This document shows, piece after piece, positions 15,018 to 21,751 of a stretch of DNA of 35,874 nucleotides. How positions within the stretch are numbered: position 1 is the first letter of the stretch; each line of letters begins with the position of its first letter. Source of the DNA: DATEEW01 sp035273665 (GTDB taxonomy: Bacteria > Pseudomonadota > Gammaproteobacteria > Burkholderiales > SG8-39); assembly GCA_035273665.1 (NCBI GenBank), contig DATEOW010000132.1, positions 1 through 35,874 of the forward strand, read 5' to 3'. Both the position numbers and the translations under genes were made by a program. Below the pieces are notes generated by a model. It was not told the DNA's origin, searched no databases, and saw nothing but the letters and a program-made list of their open reading frames with translations.

Positions 15018-15045
15018 AAGCGGTGGCTTGCCACCGCTTTTTTTT
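15018..15045 (+). terminator. Strong Rho-independent terminator of the RTX gene
   Basis: AAGCGGTGG (15018-15026), CTTG loop, CCACCGCTT (15031-15039), with eight consecutive T ending at 15045. It is 20 bp after the RTX stop. Confidence 0.92.
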
Positions 15046-15051
15046 CTTCGA

Positions 15052-15195
15052 TTAGCTTACTACACAGCCCAACTGCTGCTGTATCGCCGCAAGGTCGCAC
15101 CAGGCCTGCTCGCGGCTGATCTCGTCGCCGCGCAATTCGAAGACATGCAAGAGTCGGAAGCTCACCGGGCCGCTCTTACCTTCGCGCAGGAAAGG
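15052..15195 (-). pseudogene. 3' fragment of a SnoaL/NTF2-like protein gene (5' half deleted)
   Basis: On the minus strand, the residues before a TAA at 15052-15054 read KSGPVSFRLLHVFEL followed by ISREQAWCDLAAIQQQLG. This is the usual C-terminal third of SnoaL-like (NTF2-fold, polyketide-cyclase/ketosteroid-isomerase-like) proteins: a beta-strand pair with F-(R/D)-G-x-I-x-x-E followed by a W-D-(L)-A-x-(L)-x-x-QL helix. Toward its 5' side the similarity stops at about 15195 and the DNA becomes the fragment of a plus-strand regulator gene. No start codon with a ribosome site precedes it. Read as a truncated, dead gene. Family call is from a short segment, so moderate. Confidence 0.5.
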
Positions 15196-15200
15196 GCGGC

Positions 15201-15500
15201 TATCGACGACGCACCGCATTGCGCCTCTATCTCGACACTTGGCTCGAAGCCCGGCGCAAGGGCGAAGACCCTCCTCAGCTGCGCGCCGCCCGCCGCATGC
15301 GCTGGCTCGACGAAACACTCAAACCCATGAAGAAGCAACTCAGCACCGCGCAATGGCGCCACCTAAGAGCCGCCCTCGCCCTCACGATGGGCGCCGAAGC
15401 GATGGTGGTGATGAAGGATATGTGTCAGTTGAAGGACAACGAGGCGTTGAAGGTATTGCAGTGGGTGGGAGAAATATTAGTGGAACAGTCAGCTAGGTAA
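15201..15500 (+). pseudogene. 3' fragment of a TetR/AcrR-family regulator gene (DNA-binding half deleted)
   Basis: The frame ending in TAA at 15498-15500 encodes RLYLDTWLEARRKG, RRMRWLDETLKPMKKQLS and LALTMGAEAMVVMKDMCQL, the pattern I know from the C-terminal ligand domain of TetR regulators (a W-(I/L)-(D/E)-x-(A/T)-L-x-P helix and a GxEAxVVxxDxC helix). A complete TetR protein would need about 100 more N-terminal residues with a helix-turn-helix; the upstream sequence in all three frames has none and instead carries the minus-strand SnoaL-like fragment. The only possible starts are TTG codons such as 15219. Therefore a truncated gene. Without a DNA-binding domain it could not act as a repressor. 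Confidence 0.55.
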
Positions 15501-15781
15501 GATGTATAGGTTTCAACCCAACGATGGCCAGTCGATTTCCTATAAACAGATTTCGCTTCGTGCTGCCACGGTATCGTCGGGCCGCCCCAATTATTTTCGT
15601 TCAATTCGGGGGGCGTTTCTACATGTTTCATGTTAACGAAACGCTTTGCCGTTACAACAAACAAGGTCGGCCGCCATTTCTTTTTTTTCTTCGAAGGTCT
15701 CGGCGTCGAGCACATATTCATGCCCCGCCTGAGCGGTGAATACCATCTTAAGTCAGGCGCGGCGGGCGATCGCTCTTCGCT
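15501..15781. other. Intergenic stretch with no supportable gene
   Basis: 281 bases between the regulator fragment and the next gene. Short frames exist on both strands (a 71-codon plus frame at 15524, a 98-codon minus frame at 15425-15721), but their composition (poly-Lys or poly-Phe runs, no ribosome sites) does not look protein-like. The stretch is visibly richer in A/T than its neighbours, with runs of T, and may be decayed DNA next to the deletion scar. Confidence 0.5.
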
Positions 15782-16285
15782 TTAGAGACCGACGGGTTGG
15801 GTTTGCACTTTTGGTGCGCTCGGCTTGAACCTAAGGGCGACTCGATAGACGCAAAAGACCGTCAACATGAACAACGAATAGATAACTGCCGCTCCCCGCG
15901 CGTATTCGTACAAAGGATTCGCGTAAGCCGGATTTTGCATACGCGCCACCATCAAGATGGCGTAGGTCACCAACGGCCATAACAGGATCGCGTAGATGAA
16001 GGCCCGGCGATACCGAATCCATCGAAGTGCCGCTCCGGTCAACGCCCCCATAACAACGATACCGGCGATGTTTCGAACGGCAATAATGAGGATCAGGGTC
16101 AGTTGCCGGCTCCATTCGCTATCCCCGAAAACATCCAGCACCCAAGCTGCAATTGCTTTGACGCCGCCCACAGTGATATCGCCGAATCGAATAGACAGAT
16201 CCCACGCGAGGTACCCGACGATTGCCCCGCCGGCGACCGTGAGTACGATGAGCAGAAGTCGCTTGAACGGTGCGGGCGTTTTCAA
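15782..16285 (-). CDS. Hypothetical inner-membrane protein, four TM
   Basis: 167 residues with hydrophobic segments near residues 9-30, 58-80, 90-108 and 125-150; I recognise no family. The start is a TTG at 16285 that overlaps the stop of the upstream oxidoreductase gene as TTGA (16285-16282), so it should be translated by coupling; no other start gives the first membrane segment. C-terminal tail is short, basic and Pro-rich. Functional link to the oxidoreductase is suggested only by the overlap. Confidence 0.65.
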   Translation of the reverse strand: MKTPAPFKRLLLIVLTVAGGAIVGYLAWDLSIRFGDITVGGVKAIAAWVLDVFGDSEWSRQLTLILIIAVRNIAGIVVMGALTGAALRWIRYRRAFIYAILLWPLVTYAILMVARMQNPAYANPLYEYARGAAVIYSLFMLTVFCVYRVALRFKPSAPKVQTQPVGL

Positions 16286-17298
16286 TTCCAGCGCTCCAAA
16301 ACGATCTTGCCCTTGGCTTTGCCTGACTCGATCAATGCATGCGCACGCTTGAGGTTCGCAGCATTGATGGTGCCGAAGTTATCGCCAAGCGTGGTGCGAA
16401 GGGTACCTGCGTCGATCAGCTCCGCGGCTTTGTTGAGCAGCTTGTGCTGCGCAATCATGTCCTCGGTTTCGAACAAGGGCCGGGTGAACATCAGTTCCCA
16501 GTGCAAGGAGATCGACTTGCGCTTCAACGGCATGGCGTCCAGCACTTTCATATCGTCGATAACGCCGAACTTGCCTTGCGGCTTGAGCGCTTCGACGATC
16601 TGCGCATAATGCGTTTCGGTATGTGTGAGGCTGGCGACATAACGCACTTGCGGAACGCCGATGCGCTTGAGTTCTTCCGCAATCGGTTTGCTGTGATCGA
16701 TGATGTGGTCCGCACCCAACTCGCGTACCCAAGCTTGCGTGCCCATGCGGGACGCCGTGCCGATGACGGTTAAGCCGGTAAGGCGATGCGCAAGCTGCGT
16801 GAGGATCGATCCCACGCCGCCGGCTGCGCCAACGATTAGAAGCGCGTCTCCCGAAGGCTCTGAGCCACGCGGCACCTGGAAGCGATCGAACAGTAGTTCC
16901 CAGGCGGTGATGGTGGTGAGCGGCAAGGCTGCCGCTTGAGCGAAGTCGAGCGATTTGGGCGCACGGCCGACGATGCGTTCGTCCACGAGATGCAATTGAC
17001 TATTCGTGCCGGGTCGCGCAATCGACCCCGCGTACCAGACTCGCTCACCGGGTTTGAACAGGGTGACTTGCGGCCCTACCGCCTTGACGATGCCCACGGC
17101 GTCAAAGCCCAAAACTTTGTATTGGCCTGCCTCCGGAGCGCTGTTCTTGCGCACTTTGGTGTCGACGGGATTGACTGCGACGGCTTTGACCTCGACGAGC
17201 AGATCGCGCCCTTGCGCGATGGGATCGGGCAGCTCGATGTCGAGCAAGGCGTTCGCGTCATCGATGGGTAGCGACTGCTGGTATCCGACGGCTTTCAT
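16282..17298 (-). CDS. MDR-superfamily oxidoreductase ('zinc-binding alcohol dehydrogenase family', zinc ligands absent)
   Basis: 338 residues from ATG 17298, preceded by GAGGAGAG; the longer frame to 17316 overlaps that ribosome site. The GroES-like N-terminal domain (VEVKAVAVNPVDTKVRK, GFDAVGIVKAVG) is followed by a Rossmann domain with VGAAGGVGSILTQLA. There is not a single cysteine in the protein, so neither the catalytic nor the structural zinc of classical alcohol dehydrogenases can be bound; mechanistically it should behave as an NADPH quinone oxidoreductase/enone reductase. The close relatives annotated as zinc-binding ADH family share this. Cytoplasmic. Coupled by TTGA to a downstream membrane protein. 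Confidence 0.88.
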   Translation of the reverse strand: MKAVGYQQSLPIDDANALLDIELPDPIAQGRDLLVEVKAVAVNPVDTKVRKNSAPEAGQYKVLGFDAVGIVKAVGPQVTLFKPGERVWYAGSIARPGTNSQLHLVDERIVGRAPKSLDFAQAAALPLTTITAWELLFDRFQVPRGSEPSGDALLIVGAAGGVGSILTQLAHRLTGLTVIGTASRMGTQAWVRELGADHIIDHSKPIAEELKRIGVPQVRYVASLTHTETHYAQIVEALKPQGKFGVIDDMKVLDAMPLKRKSISLHWELMFTRPLFETEDMIAQHKLLNKAAELIDAGTLRTTLGDNFGTINAANLKRAHALIESGKAKGKIVLERWN

Positions 17299-17373
17299 CG
17301 TTCTCTCCTCGTTCAATGCGAACTTGTCACCACCGCTTAGAACAATGCTAACGCACGAAAGGCGTAGGCAACA

Positions 17374-17399
17374 AAAAAGGCCGCATGAGCGGCCTTTTT
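17374..17399. terminator. Bidirectional-looking terminator downstream of the cold-shock gene
   Basis: AAAAAGGCCGC (17374-17384), loop ATGA, GCGGCCTTTTT (17389-17399). On the minus strand it follows the csp stop by 16 bp and ends in six T. The A/T symmetric flanks would also work on the plus strand. Confidence 0.87.
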
Positions 17400-17415
17400 C
17401 TTTGCAGCGAAACGC

Positions 17416-17619
17416 TTACAGAACTTTGATGTTCGAAGCTTGCATGCCTTTGGGGCCGCGTGTTGCTTCGTACTCGACGCGCTGGTTTTCTTTCAGGCTT
17501 TTGAAGCCGCCGCCGGTGATAGCGGAGAAATGTGCGAACAGATCGTCGCCGCCGCCTTCAGGGCTGATAAAACCAAAACCTTTTGCATCGTTGAACCACT
17601 TTACTGTGCCGATTGCCAT
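17416..17619 (-). CDS. Cold-shock protein, CspA family
   Basis: 67 residues, the standard single cold-shock domain. RNP1 is KGFGFISPEGG and RNP2 is LFAHFSAI; the start MAIGTVKWFNDAKGF is canonical. Binds single-stranded RNA/DNA as an RNA chaperone in the cytoplasm. The leader on the minus strand contains a 12-bp palindrome (17654-17665) and A/T-rich sequence close to the start; long structured leaders are typical for csp regulation, but cold induction is inference. A strong terminator follows, so the gene is monocistronic. Which of the csp paralogues this is cannot be told from one window. Confidence 0.95.
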   Translation of the reverse strand: MAIGTVKWFNDAKGFGFISPEGGGDDLFAHFSAITGGGFKSLKENQRVEYEATRGPKGMQASNIKVL

Positions 17620-17653
17620 GTGAAATTTACCTAAAAAATATGACTTAAAAATT

Positions 17654-17665
17654 GGCCTTAAGGCC
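17654..17665. repeat. 12-bp perfect palindrome in the csp leader/upstream region
   Basis: GGCCTTAAGGCC, 35-46 bases upstream of the csp start on the minus strand, followed there by AATTTTTAAG. Could be an operator-like site or a leader element; chance is possible. Confidence 0.3.
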
Positions 17666-17693
17666 GGATGGGCAAGACTGCAAGAAGTGGGAT

Positions 17694-17798
17694 ATGGAGT
17701 TCTACGGATTTACTGAAGAATACTGGAATCGCTGCTTGTCGACCTGCGGCGCCCACCGTACAGCCGAAGCCACAGCCCGTCAAGCGGTATTTGAATAA
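17694..17798 (+). CDS. Possible 34-aa microprotein divergent from csp
   Basis: ATG at 17694 opens a 34-codon frame starting MEFYGFTEEYWNRCLSTCG and ending VFE before TAA at 17796-17798. A GTGGG sits shortly before the start, a poor ribosome site. Composition (aromatic N-terminus, two Cys, Ala/Thr-rich helix) looks more protein-like than random, but there is no second line of evidence. Reported only as a candidate. Confidence 0.2.
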   Translation: MEFYGFTEEYWNRCLSTCGAHRTAEATARQAVFE

Positions 17799-17876
17799 AT
17801 CATCATTCCAGCGCTGAAAACCCGGAGCCAACCATCCGAAACGGCGTCAAGGGCGACGCCACAGCCACATCGCGAG

Positions 17877-18839
17877 CTACATACCCAATCGTTGCAAGCC
17901 CTGCTCCGCTTTGTCGAAGCCTTCCTTCTGCAAGGCTTCCTGCTGAGCGACCAGTCCGTCCACTTTCGCCATCTGCCCATTGAACTCATCGAGATCGCTT
18001 TGCTGCTGAAACAAGAACTGGCCGTTTTCAACGCTCCATGCGTGATTGCGCGCGAACAAGTACTCCACCGCTGTCTCGATCTGCGACACGATGCGCATCT
18101 CCAAATCCCAAACCGCATCGGCTCGGATACCCCCTCTTTGCAAACCTTGTTCGAACCCTGCCCGGAACTGCGCTTTTCCGGCATCGCTCAGCGCCATGTG
18201 ATCGACATCCTTGAGCACTGCGGCAAGGAGTTCATGCGTCCGCAGTTTGTAGTTTTGGACGATCTCCTTGACGGCCTGCATGATGCGTCGGCTATCGCTC
18301 ATGTCGACGTCACGCTTGAGTCGGGTGGGATCAAGAATCCCGTTCCAGCCGGTTGCTTCTACCGCGGCAAGATACTCGTTCCGCTGCGCGGCGACACGAT
18401 TGAAATACGCTTTCATGAAGCGCTCGACCTCACCCGCCTCGCCGGATGCCGAGGGCGTGGGATCAATCGGTGCGTCGATGGGTTTTCCCTCGTTGACGAA
18501 GTCCCTCATGCTCGCAAGATCTTTTTGCAGCGATTGGCCCATCTTGTGTTGTTCGCGCTGCTGCGTGAAATAGATCATTCCGGCAGCGACGTTCATTAAG
18601 AGCAAAAGGACGGCGAAAGAGACGATTGCTTTGCCGATACCGACCCGCCGGCCCACAAGAAAATGGAAGACGCCGGCGATAAGAAAAACCACCGGGACGC
18701 AATAGACATAAATCTTGACGAAGTTGCCGCCGGATCCCAAAGAAGCGAAGTAGCAACCGGCATAGACGGAAATACAGGCGATCAGCAGAAAAACAAGCCA
18801 CGTTAATGTGGACGACTCTTCATCCTCGGCGTAAGCCAT
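17877..18839 (-). CDS. Unknown three-TM membrane protein with large C-terminal helical domain
   Basis: 320 residues from ATG 18839, preceded by AAGGGG. Three hydrophobic segments lie near residues 13-31, 43-62 and 70-92; the loop between the second and third is basic (GRRVGIGK), which by the positive-inside rule puts the C-terminal 225 residues in the periplasm. That domain is highly charged and helical (QQREQHKMGQSLQKDLA, then a Pro/Ser linker, then long helices with MQAVKEIVQNYKLRTHELL), ending in a Gln/Glu-rich coiled-coil-like segment. I do not recognise the family. It stands alone, with 199 bp to the next gene and 257 bp to csp. Clearly coding by composition and length; function unknown. 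Confidence 0.75.
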   Translation of the reverse strand: MAYAEDEESSTLTWLVFLLIACISVYAGCYFASLGSGGNFVKIYVYCVPVVFLIAGVFHFLVGRRVGIGKAIVSFAVLLLLMNVAAGMIYFTQQREQHKMGQSLQKDLASMRDFVNEGKPIDAPIDPTPSASGEAGEVERFMKAYFNRVAAQRNEYLAAVEATGWNGILDPTRLKRDVDMSDSRRIMQAVKEIVQNYKLRTHELLAAVLKDVDHMALSDAGKAQFRAGFEQGLQRGGIRADAVWDLEMRIVSQIETAVEYLFARNHAWSVENGQFLFQQQSDLDEFNGQMAKVDGLVAQQEALQKEGFDKAEQGLQRLGM

Positions 18840-18991
18840 GTTTTCTTATCCCCTTTTAGTTAACCGCGATGCGCGACATCCAAACGCTGGGCCGGACGAT
18901 AACACCGAGTCGAATGCTTCGGCAGCGTGACGGAGACCCACTAGTGACGCAGTGCCGTGGGGTGGGGACTTTCGGATGAAGGCTAAAAGGG

Positions 18992-19019
18992 AACGGGCCG
19001 CGTGCAGATGCGGCCCGTT
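18992..19019 (-). terminator. Hairpin downstream of the VOC gene
   Basis: AACGGGCCGC (18992-19001) pairs with GCGGCCCGTT (19010-19019) around an eight-base loop, 19 bp after the VOC stop on the minus strand. The minus-strand tail is CCCTTTTAG, a weak T-tract. The remaining gap to 18839 shows nothing else. Confidence 0.5.
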
Positions 19020-19038
19020 GCGATAGTGATTGTGCTTG

Positions 19039-19416
19039 TTAGGTTTCGAGCACGGAAAGAATGTTGCCGGCGGGGTCTTTGAACCAGGCGATCGAAGGAC
19101 CGTCGCCGCGGTGAATGCCTTTTTCATCCGTTTGAATCTCGCCCTCGTATTGCTCCAAGCGCACGCCGCGGCGACCAAGCCATTCGACTGCACCCTCAAT
19201 GTCGTCTACGGGAAAGTTGAGCGCCGTATAGGTCGCGGGCTTGTGATCAGGCTTGTCGTAGAGCAGCACCTCTTTGTCGTCGGCGAGTTTGAGCGTGAGC
19301 ACGCCCATGTCCGGATCTTCGGCGATGTGAAGGCCTAGGGTTTGGCCGTAAAAGGCTTTGGCCTTGTGGATATCGTTTACCGAAAATCCGCTGAATGCTT
19401 TGCTTGCGTTCAACAT
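19039..19416 (-). CDS. VOC-family (glyoxalase/bleomycin-resistance-like) protein
   Basis: 125 residues from ATG 19416, preceded by AGGAG. A single vicinal-oxygen-chelate fold: an N-terminal beta-alpha-beta module (FSGFSVNDIHKAKAFYGQTLGL) and a C-terminal one ending in IAWFKDPAGNILSVLE, the hallmark of the family. Many relatives are uncharacterised metal-dependent lyases, dioxygenases or resistance proteins; the substrate is unknown. 11 bp downstream of the DUF1428 gene and probably co-transcribed with it. Confidence 0.85.
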   Translation of the reverse strand: MLNASKAFSGFSVNDIHKAKAFYGQTLGLHIAEDPDMGVLTLKLADDKEVLLYDKPDHKPATYTALNFPVDDIEGAVEWLGRRGVRLEQYEGEIQTDEKGIHRGDGPSIAWFKDPAGNILSVLET

Positions 19417-19427
19417 GGTTCGTCTCC

Positions 19428-19790
19428 TCAGTTGAATTCGACGATAGGTTTGAAACCGCCGTAGATCATGCGTTTTCCGTCGAATGGCATCGCTTTTGGA
19501 TCCATCATCTTTTCCAGACGGGGATCGGCCATCACTTTTTTATTGACGGCATCTCGGTGTTTGCGCGACTTGAAAACAATCCATGAAAAGGCCACGGTTT
19601 CATTGGGCTTAAGTTTTACGCTCTGCGGGAAGGATGTGGTCTTGCCCGGTTTCACATCGTCCGCAACGGTTTCCATGAACTGCAGCGCGCCGTGCTCCAT
19701 CCATACTTTGCCGGCTTTGCGTGCGATGCCGCGATACTTATCCACATTCTTTTTCGGAATCGGAATGATGAAACCATCGACGTAGGCCAT
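19428..19790 (-). CDS. DUF1428 family protein (YbaA-like)
   Basis: 120 residues from ATG 19790, spaced five bases after AAGGAGG; a GTG at 19796 overlaps that ribosome site and is rejected. The sequence MAYVDGFIIPIPKKNVDKY at the start, FSWIVFKSRKHRDAVNKKVM in the middle and MPFDGKRMIYGGF at the end are family signatures of DUF1428, a dimeric ferredoxin-like alpha/beta-barrel fold. Biochemical role unknown; commonly found beside VOC and other small stress proteins, as here. Confidence 0.88.
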   Translation of the reverse strand: MAYVDGFIIPIPKKNVDKYRGIARKAGKVWMEHGALQFMETVADDVKPGKTTSFPQSVKLKPNETVAFSWIVFKSRKHRDAVNKKVMADPRLEKMMDPKAMPFDGKRMIYGGFKPIVEFN

Positions 19791-19853
19791 GTACACCTCC
19801 TTAAGTGATTGAGTAGGAACCCCCTATTCGCATGCAAACGAACGTCCTATTTT

Positions 19854-20801
19854 TCAGGCCGGGACAACCTCGATCGTCGCAGTGGGCCGACCCGCGGCGA
19901 CCCACGCATCGAGTCCACCCAAGAGCGGACGCACTCGTTTGAATCCGTGCTTCGTGAGGACAAGCGCAGCGCTCGCGGCCGAAGCATCGTTCGGGCAATT
20001 GCAATACAAAACGATATCGCGATCGCGCGGGAGTTCTTGAATGCGGGCGCTAAGCTCGTTGAGACCGATGGCCAGCGCGCCGGGAATTTGTCGCCGGTCG
20101 ATGTGGTATCCCGCCTCGGAGCGCACATCGATAATGAGCGGCGGCTCGCCTACTTCGATGAGCGCGTGAAGGTCATCGATACTGATGCGTGACATGGCGA
20201 TGCTGCGCAAAAACAAACGTCGGCGCAGGTATCGCCACAGCACGAAGGCAATGGCCAAGGCGGCTAACCCGATTGCCGCCACGCTGCCGGCCTGACTCAT
20301 GGCAACGAGCACGTCTTGAATTTGCTCGCTGAAGACAACACCCAAACCGAGATAGGCCGCGGACCATAGTGCGCCTGCGATCAGGCCGAAGAAGACGAAG
20401 CGTGGCGTCGTCATGCCCAATGCGCCTGCCATCGGCGCCGCAACCACGGACACGCCGGGGACAAACTTCGCCGCGATAAGCGAGCTGCCGCCCCAACGCG
20501 AGATAAGCGATTCGCTTTGACGTACACAGGAATCCGGCGAAAGCGAAATCCGGCAAAGCAGTTTCATGACGCGCGCGCCATAGCCCCGTCCCGCATAAAA
20601 CCAGACGGCGTCGCCGATGAGATTGGCGAGAATGGCGATGAGAAAGACCGCAACGAGGGAAATCTCTTCGATCATTGCGAAACCGCCGGCGACGACAAGC
20701 AAAGGCGCCGCGGGAACGGGCGCACCGATGCGTGCGGCAAGCGTGACCAGAAAGACGACCAACAGGCCGTGTTGACCGCCGATGTTCAGAAGTTCATCCA
20801 T
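19854..20801 (-). CDS. DedA-family membrane protein fused to a rhodanese domain
   Basis: 315 residues. Residues 1-190 form a DedA/SNARE-associated (VTT) membrane domain: early helix, a re-entrant PVPAAPLLVVAGG segment, a conserved acidic/aromatic GDAVWFYAGRGYG, then SRWGGSSLIAAKFVPGVSVVAAPMAG, the DedA signature. Residues about 205-310 are a cytoplasmic rhodanese (sulfurtransferase) domain with IIDVRSEAGYHIDRRQIPGA and the active-site loop around Cys267 (YCNCPNDAS). DedA proteins flip lipids such as undecaprenyl phosphate; the rhodanese carries persulfide sulfur. The fusion is a known architecture annotated as DedA/thiosulfate sulfurtransferase; what couples the two activities is not known to me. 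Confidence 0.88.
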   Translation of the reverse strand: MDELLNIGGQHGLLVVFLVTLAARIGAPVPAAPLLVVAGGFAMIEEISLVAVFLIAILANLIGDAVWFYAGRGYGARVMKLLCRISLSPDSCVRQSESLISRWGGSSLIAAKFVPGVSVVAAPMAGALGMTTPRFVFFGLIAGALWSAAYLGLGVVFSEQIQDVLVAMSQAGSVAAIGLAALAIAFVLWRYLRRRLFLRSIAMSRISIDDLHALIEVGEPPLIIDVRSEAGYHIDRRQIPGALAIGLNELSARIQELPRDRDIVLYCNCPNDASAASAALVLTKHGFKRVRPLLGGLDAWVAAGRPTATIEVVPA

Positions 20802-20816
20802 AACCGAATCCTACAG

Positions 20817-20835
20817 CGGCCCCACCGAGGGGCCG
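20817..20835 (-). terminator. Short GC hairpin between the SDR and DedA genes
   Basis: CGGCCCC (20817-20823) pairs with GGGGCCG (20829-20835), five-base loop, between two minus-strand genes. No T-tract follows on the minus strand, so termination would be weak; some read-through to the DedA gene is likely. Confidence 0.35.
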
Positions 20836-20851
20836 TTGTCTTTACCGGTAT

Positions 20852-21613
20852 TCAAGCGTTGAAACCGCCATCGACATCGAGCGTCGCGCCCGTGATGTAT
20901 GAGGCGTCCGGGCTAGCCAGAAAAGCAACCGCTGCGGCGACTTCCTCCGGTTTCCCATAACGTCCCAGCGCGGTCATCGGCTTTTGCGTTTCAGCAAAGT
21001 CGCCGTCTTCGGGATTCATTTCCGTGTTGATGGGGCCGGGTTGAACGGTATTGACGGTGATTCCTTTCGCCCCGAAATCCCGTGCCCAACCGCGTGTATA
21101 CGCAGCGACAGCTGCTTTCGTCGCCGAATAGTCTGCGACGCCGGCAAAAGGCGAACGGCTACCGACGACCGAACCGATGGAGATGATCCGGCCGCCCTCG
21201 CTGAGAATCGGCGCTGCGGCGCGCACGGCGGCGGCCACACCACCGACATTGATGGCGAATTGACGATCGAATTCGGCGATATCGCCGGCGGGGTCGCCCA
21301 CCGCACCCGTCACAAACACGCCTGCGTTATTCACAAGGATATCGAGACGGCCGAAGGCTTCGCGCGCCTGATTGACGAGCCCCTCGACTTCTTGAGCGCT
21401 GGCTTGGTCTGCTTTGAACGCATGACCGCGCACGCCGAACGCCTCAATGTTGCGGATCACCGCTTTGGCGCGGTCGGGCGACGACGCATAACTGATCGCG
21501 ACGTGCGCGCCTTCTTCCGCCAATCGTTTAGCGATGGCCGCCCCGATGCCGCGGGAACCGCCCGTTACGAGTGCCACTTTGCCGCTGAGTTTTCCTGCGT
21601 TTTGCTTGGTCAT
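20852..21613 (-). CDS. Short-chain dehydrogenase/reductase (SDR), 3-oxoacyl-ACP-reductase-like
   Basis: 253 residues from ATG 21613, preceded by AAGGGA; the longer frame to 21667 runs into the promoter. Classical SDR: cofactor motif TGGSRGIGAA, NNAG in LVNNAGVF, catalytic Ser in ISIGSV and Tyr/Lys in YSATKAA, and the PGPINTEM loop. The closing segment GATLDVDGGF is typical of FabG-like enzymes. An NAD(P)(H)-dependent oxidoreductase of unknown substrate, cytoplasmic. Divergent from a LysR regulator gene, which by the common LysR rule probably controls it. Confidence 0.88.
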   Translation of the reverse strand: MTKQNAGKLSGKVALVTGGSRGIGAAIAKRLAEEGAHVAISYASSPDRAKAVIRNIEAFGVRGHAFKADQASAQEVEGLVNQAREAFGRLDILVNNAGVFVTGAVGDPAGDIAEFDRQFAINVGGVAAAVRAAAPILSEGGRIISIGSVVGSRSPFAGVADYSATKAAVAAYTRGWARDFGAKGITVNTVQPGPINTEMNPEDGDFAETQKPMTALGRYGKPEEVAAAVAFLASPDASYITGATLDVDGGFNA

Positions 21614-21669
21614 GATGTTTTTCCCTTGAAGAGTCTGCTGAAGTGAGGCCACTGTATTCGCCTGCATGG

Positions 21670-21722
21670 AGTATATAAAGCCGCGTTTTGTAGCTTCTTT
21701 GTTTCTGATAGGGAATAATCAG
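21670..21722 (-). promoter_or_regulatory. Candidate LysR binding site and SDR promoter
   Basis: In the 138-bp gap between the divergent SDR and lysR genes, CTGAT (21705-21709) and ATCAG (21718-21722) form an inverted repeat with eight-base spacer, the size of a LysR recognition site. On the minus strand a -10-like TATACT lies at 21675-21670, placing the dyad where an activating LysR site is expected, roughly 30-45 bases upstream of the -10. No good -35 is present, as in many LysR-activated promoters. Confidence 0.4.
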
Positions 21723-21751
21723 GTCCGTAATGCACTGAGTGGACTGAATTC

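Noticed and set aside
15425..15721. 98-aa minus-strand frame
   Set aside because: Overlaps the TetR fragment, has a poly-Lys run, no ribosome site and no recognisable motif.
18846..19199. 117-aa minus-strand frame overlapping the VOC gene
   Set aside because: Overlaps a well-supported gene and its terminator hairpin; composition not protein-like.
20984..21646. 220-aa plus-strand frame opposite the SDR gene
   Set aside because: Antisense of a classical SDR with intact motifs; composition rich in Arg, Asp and Cys without a known fold.
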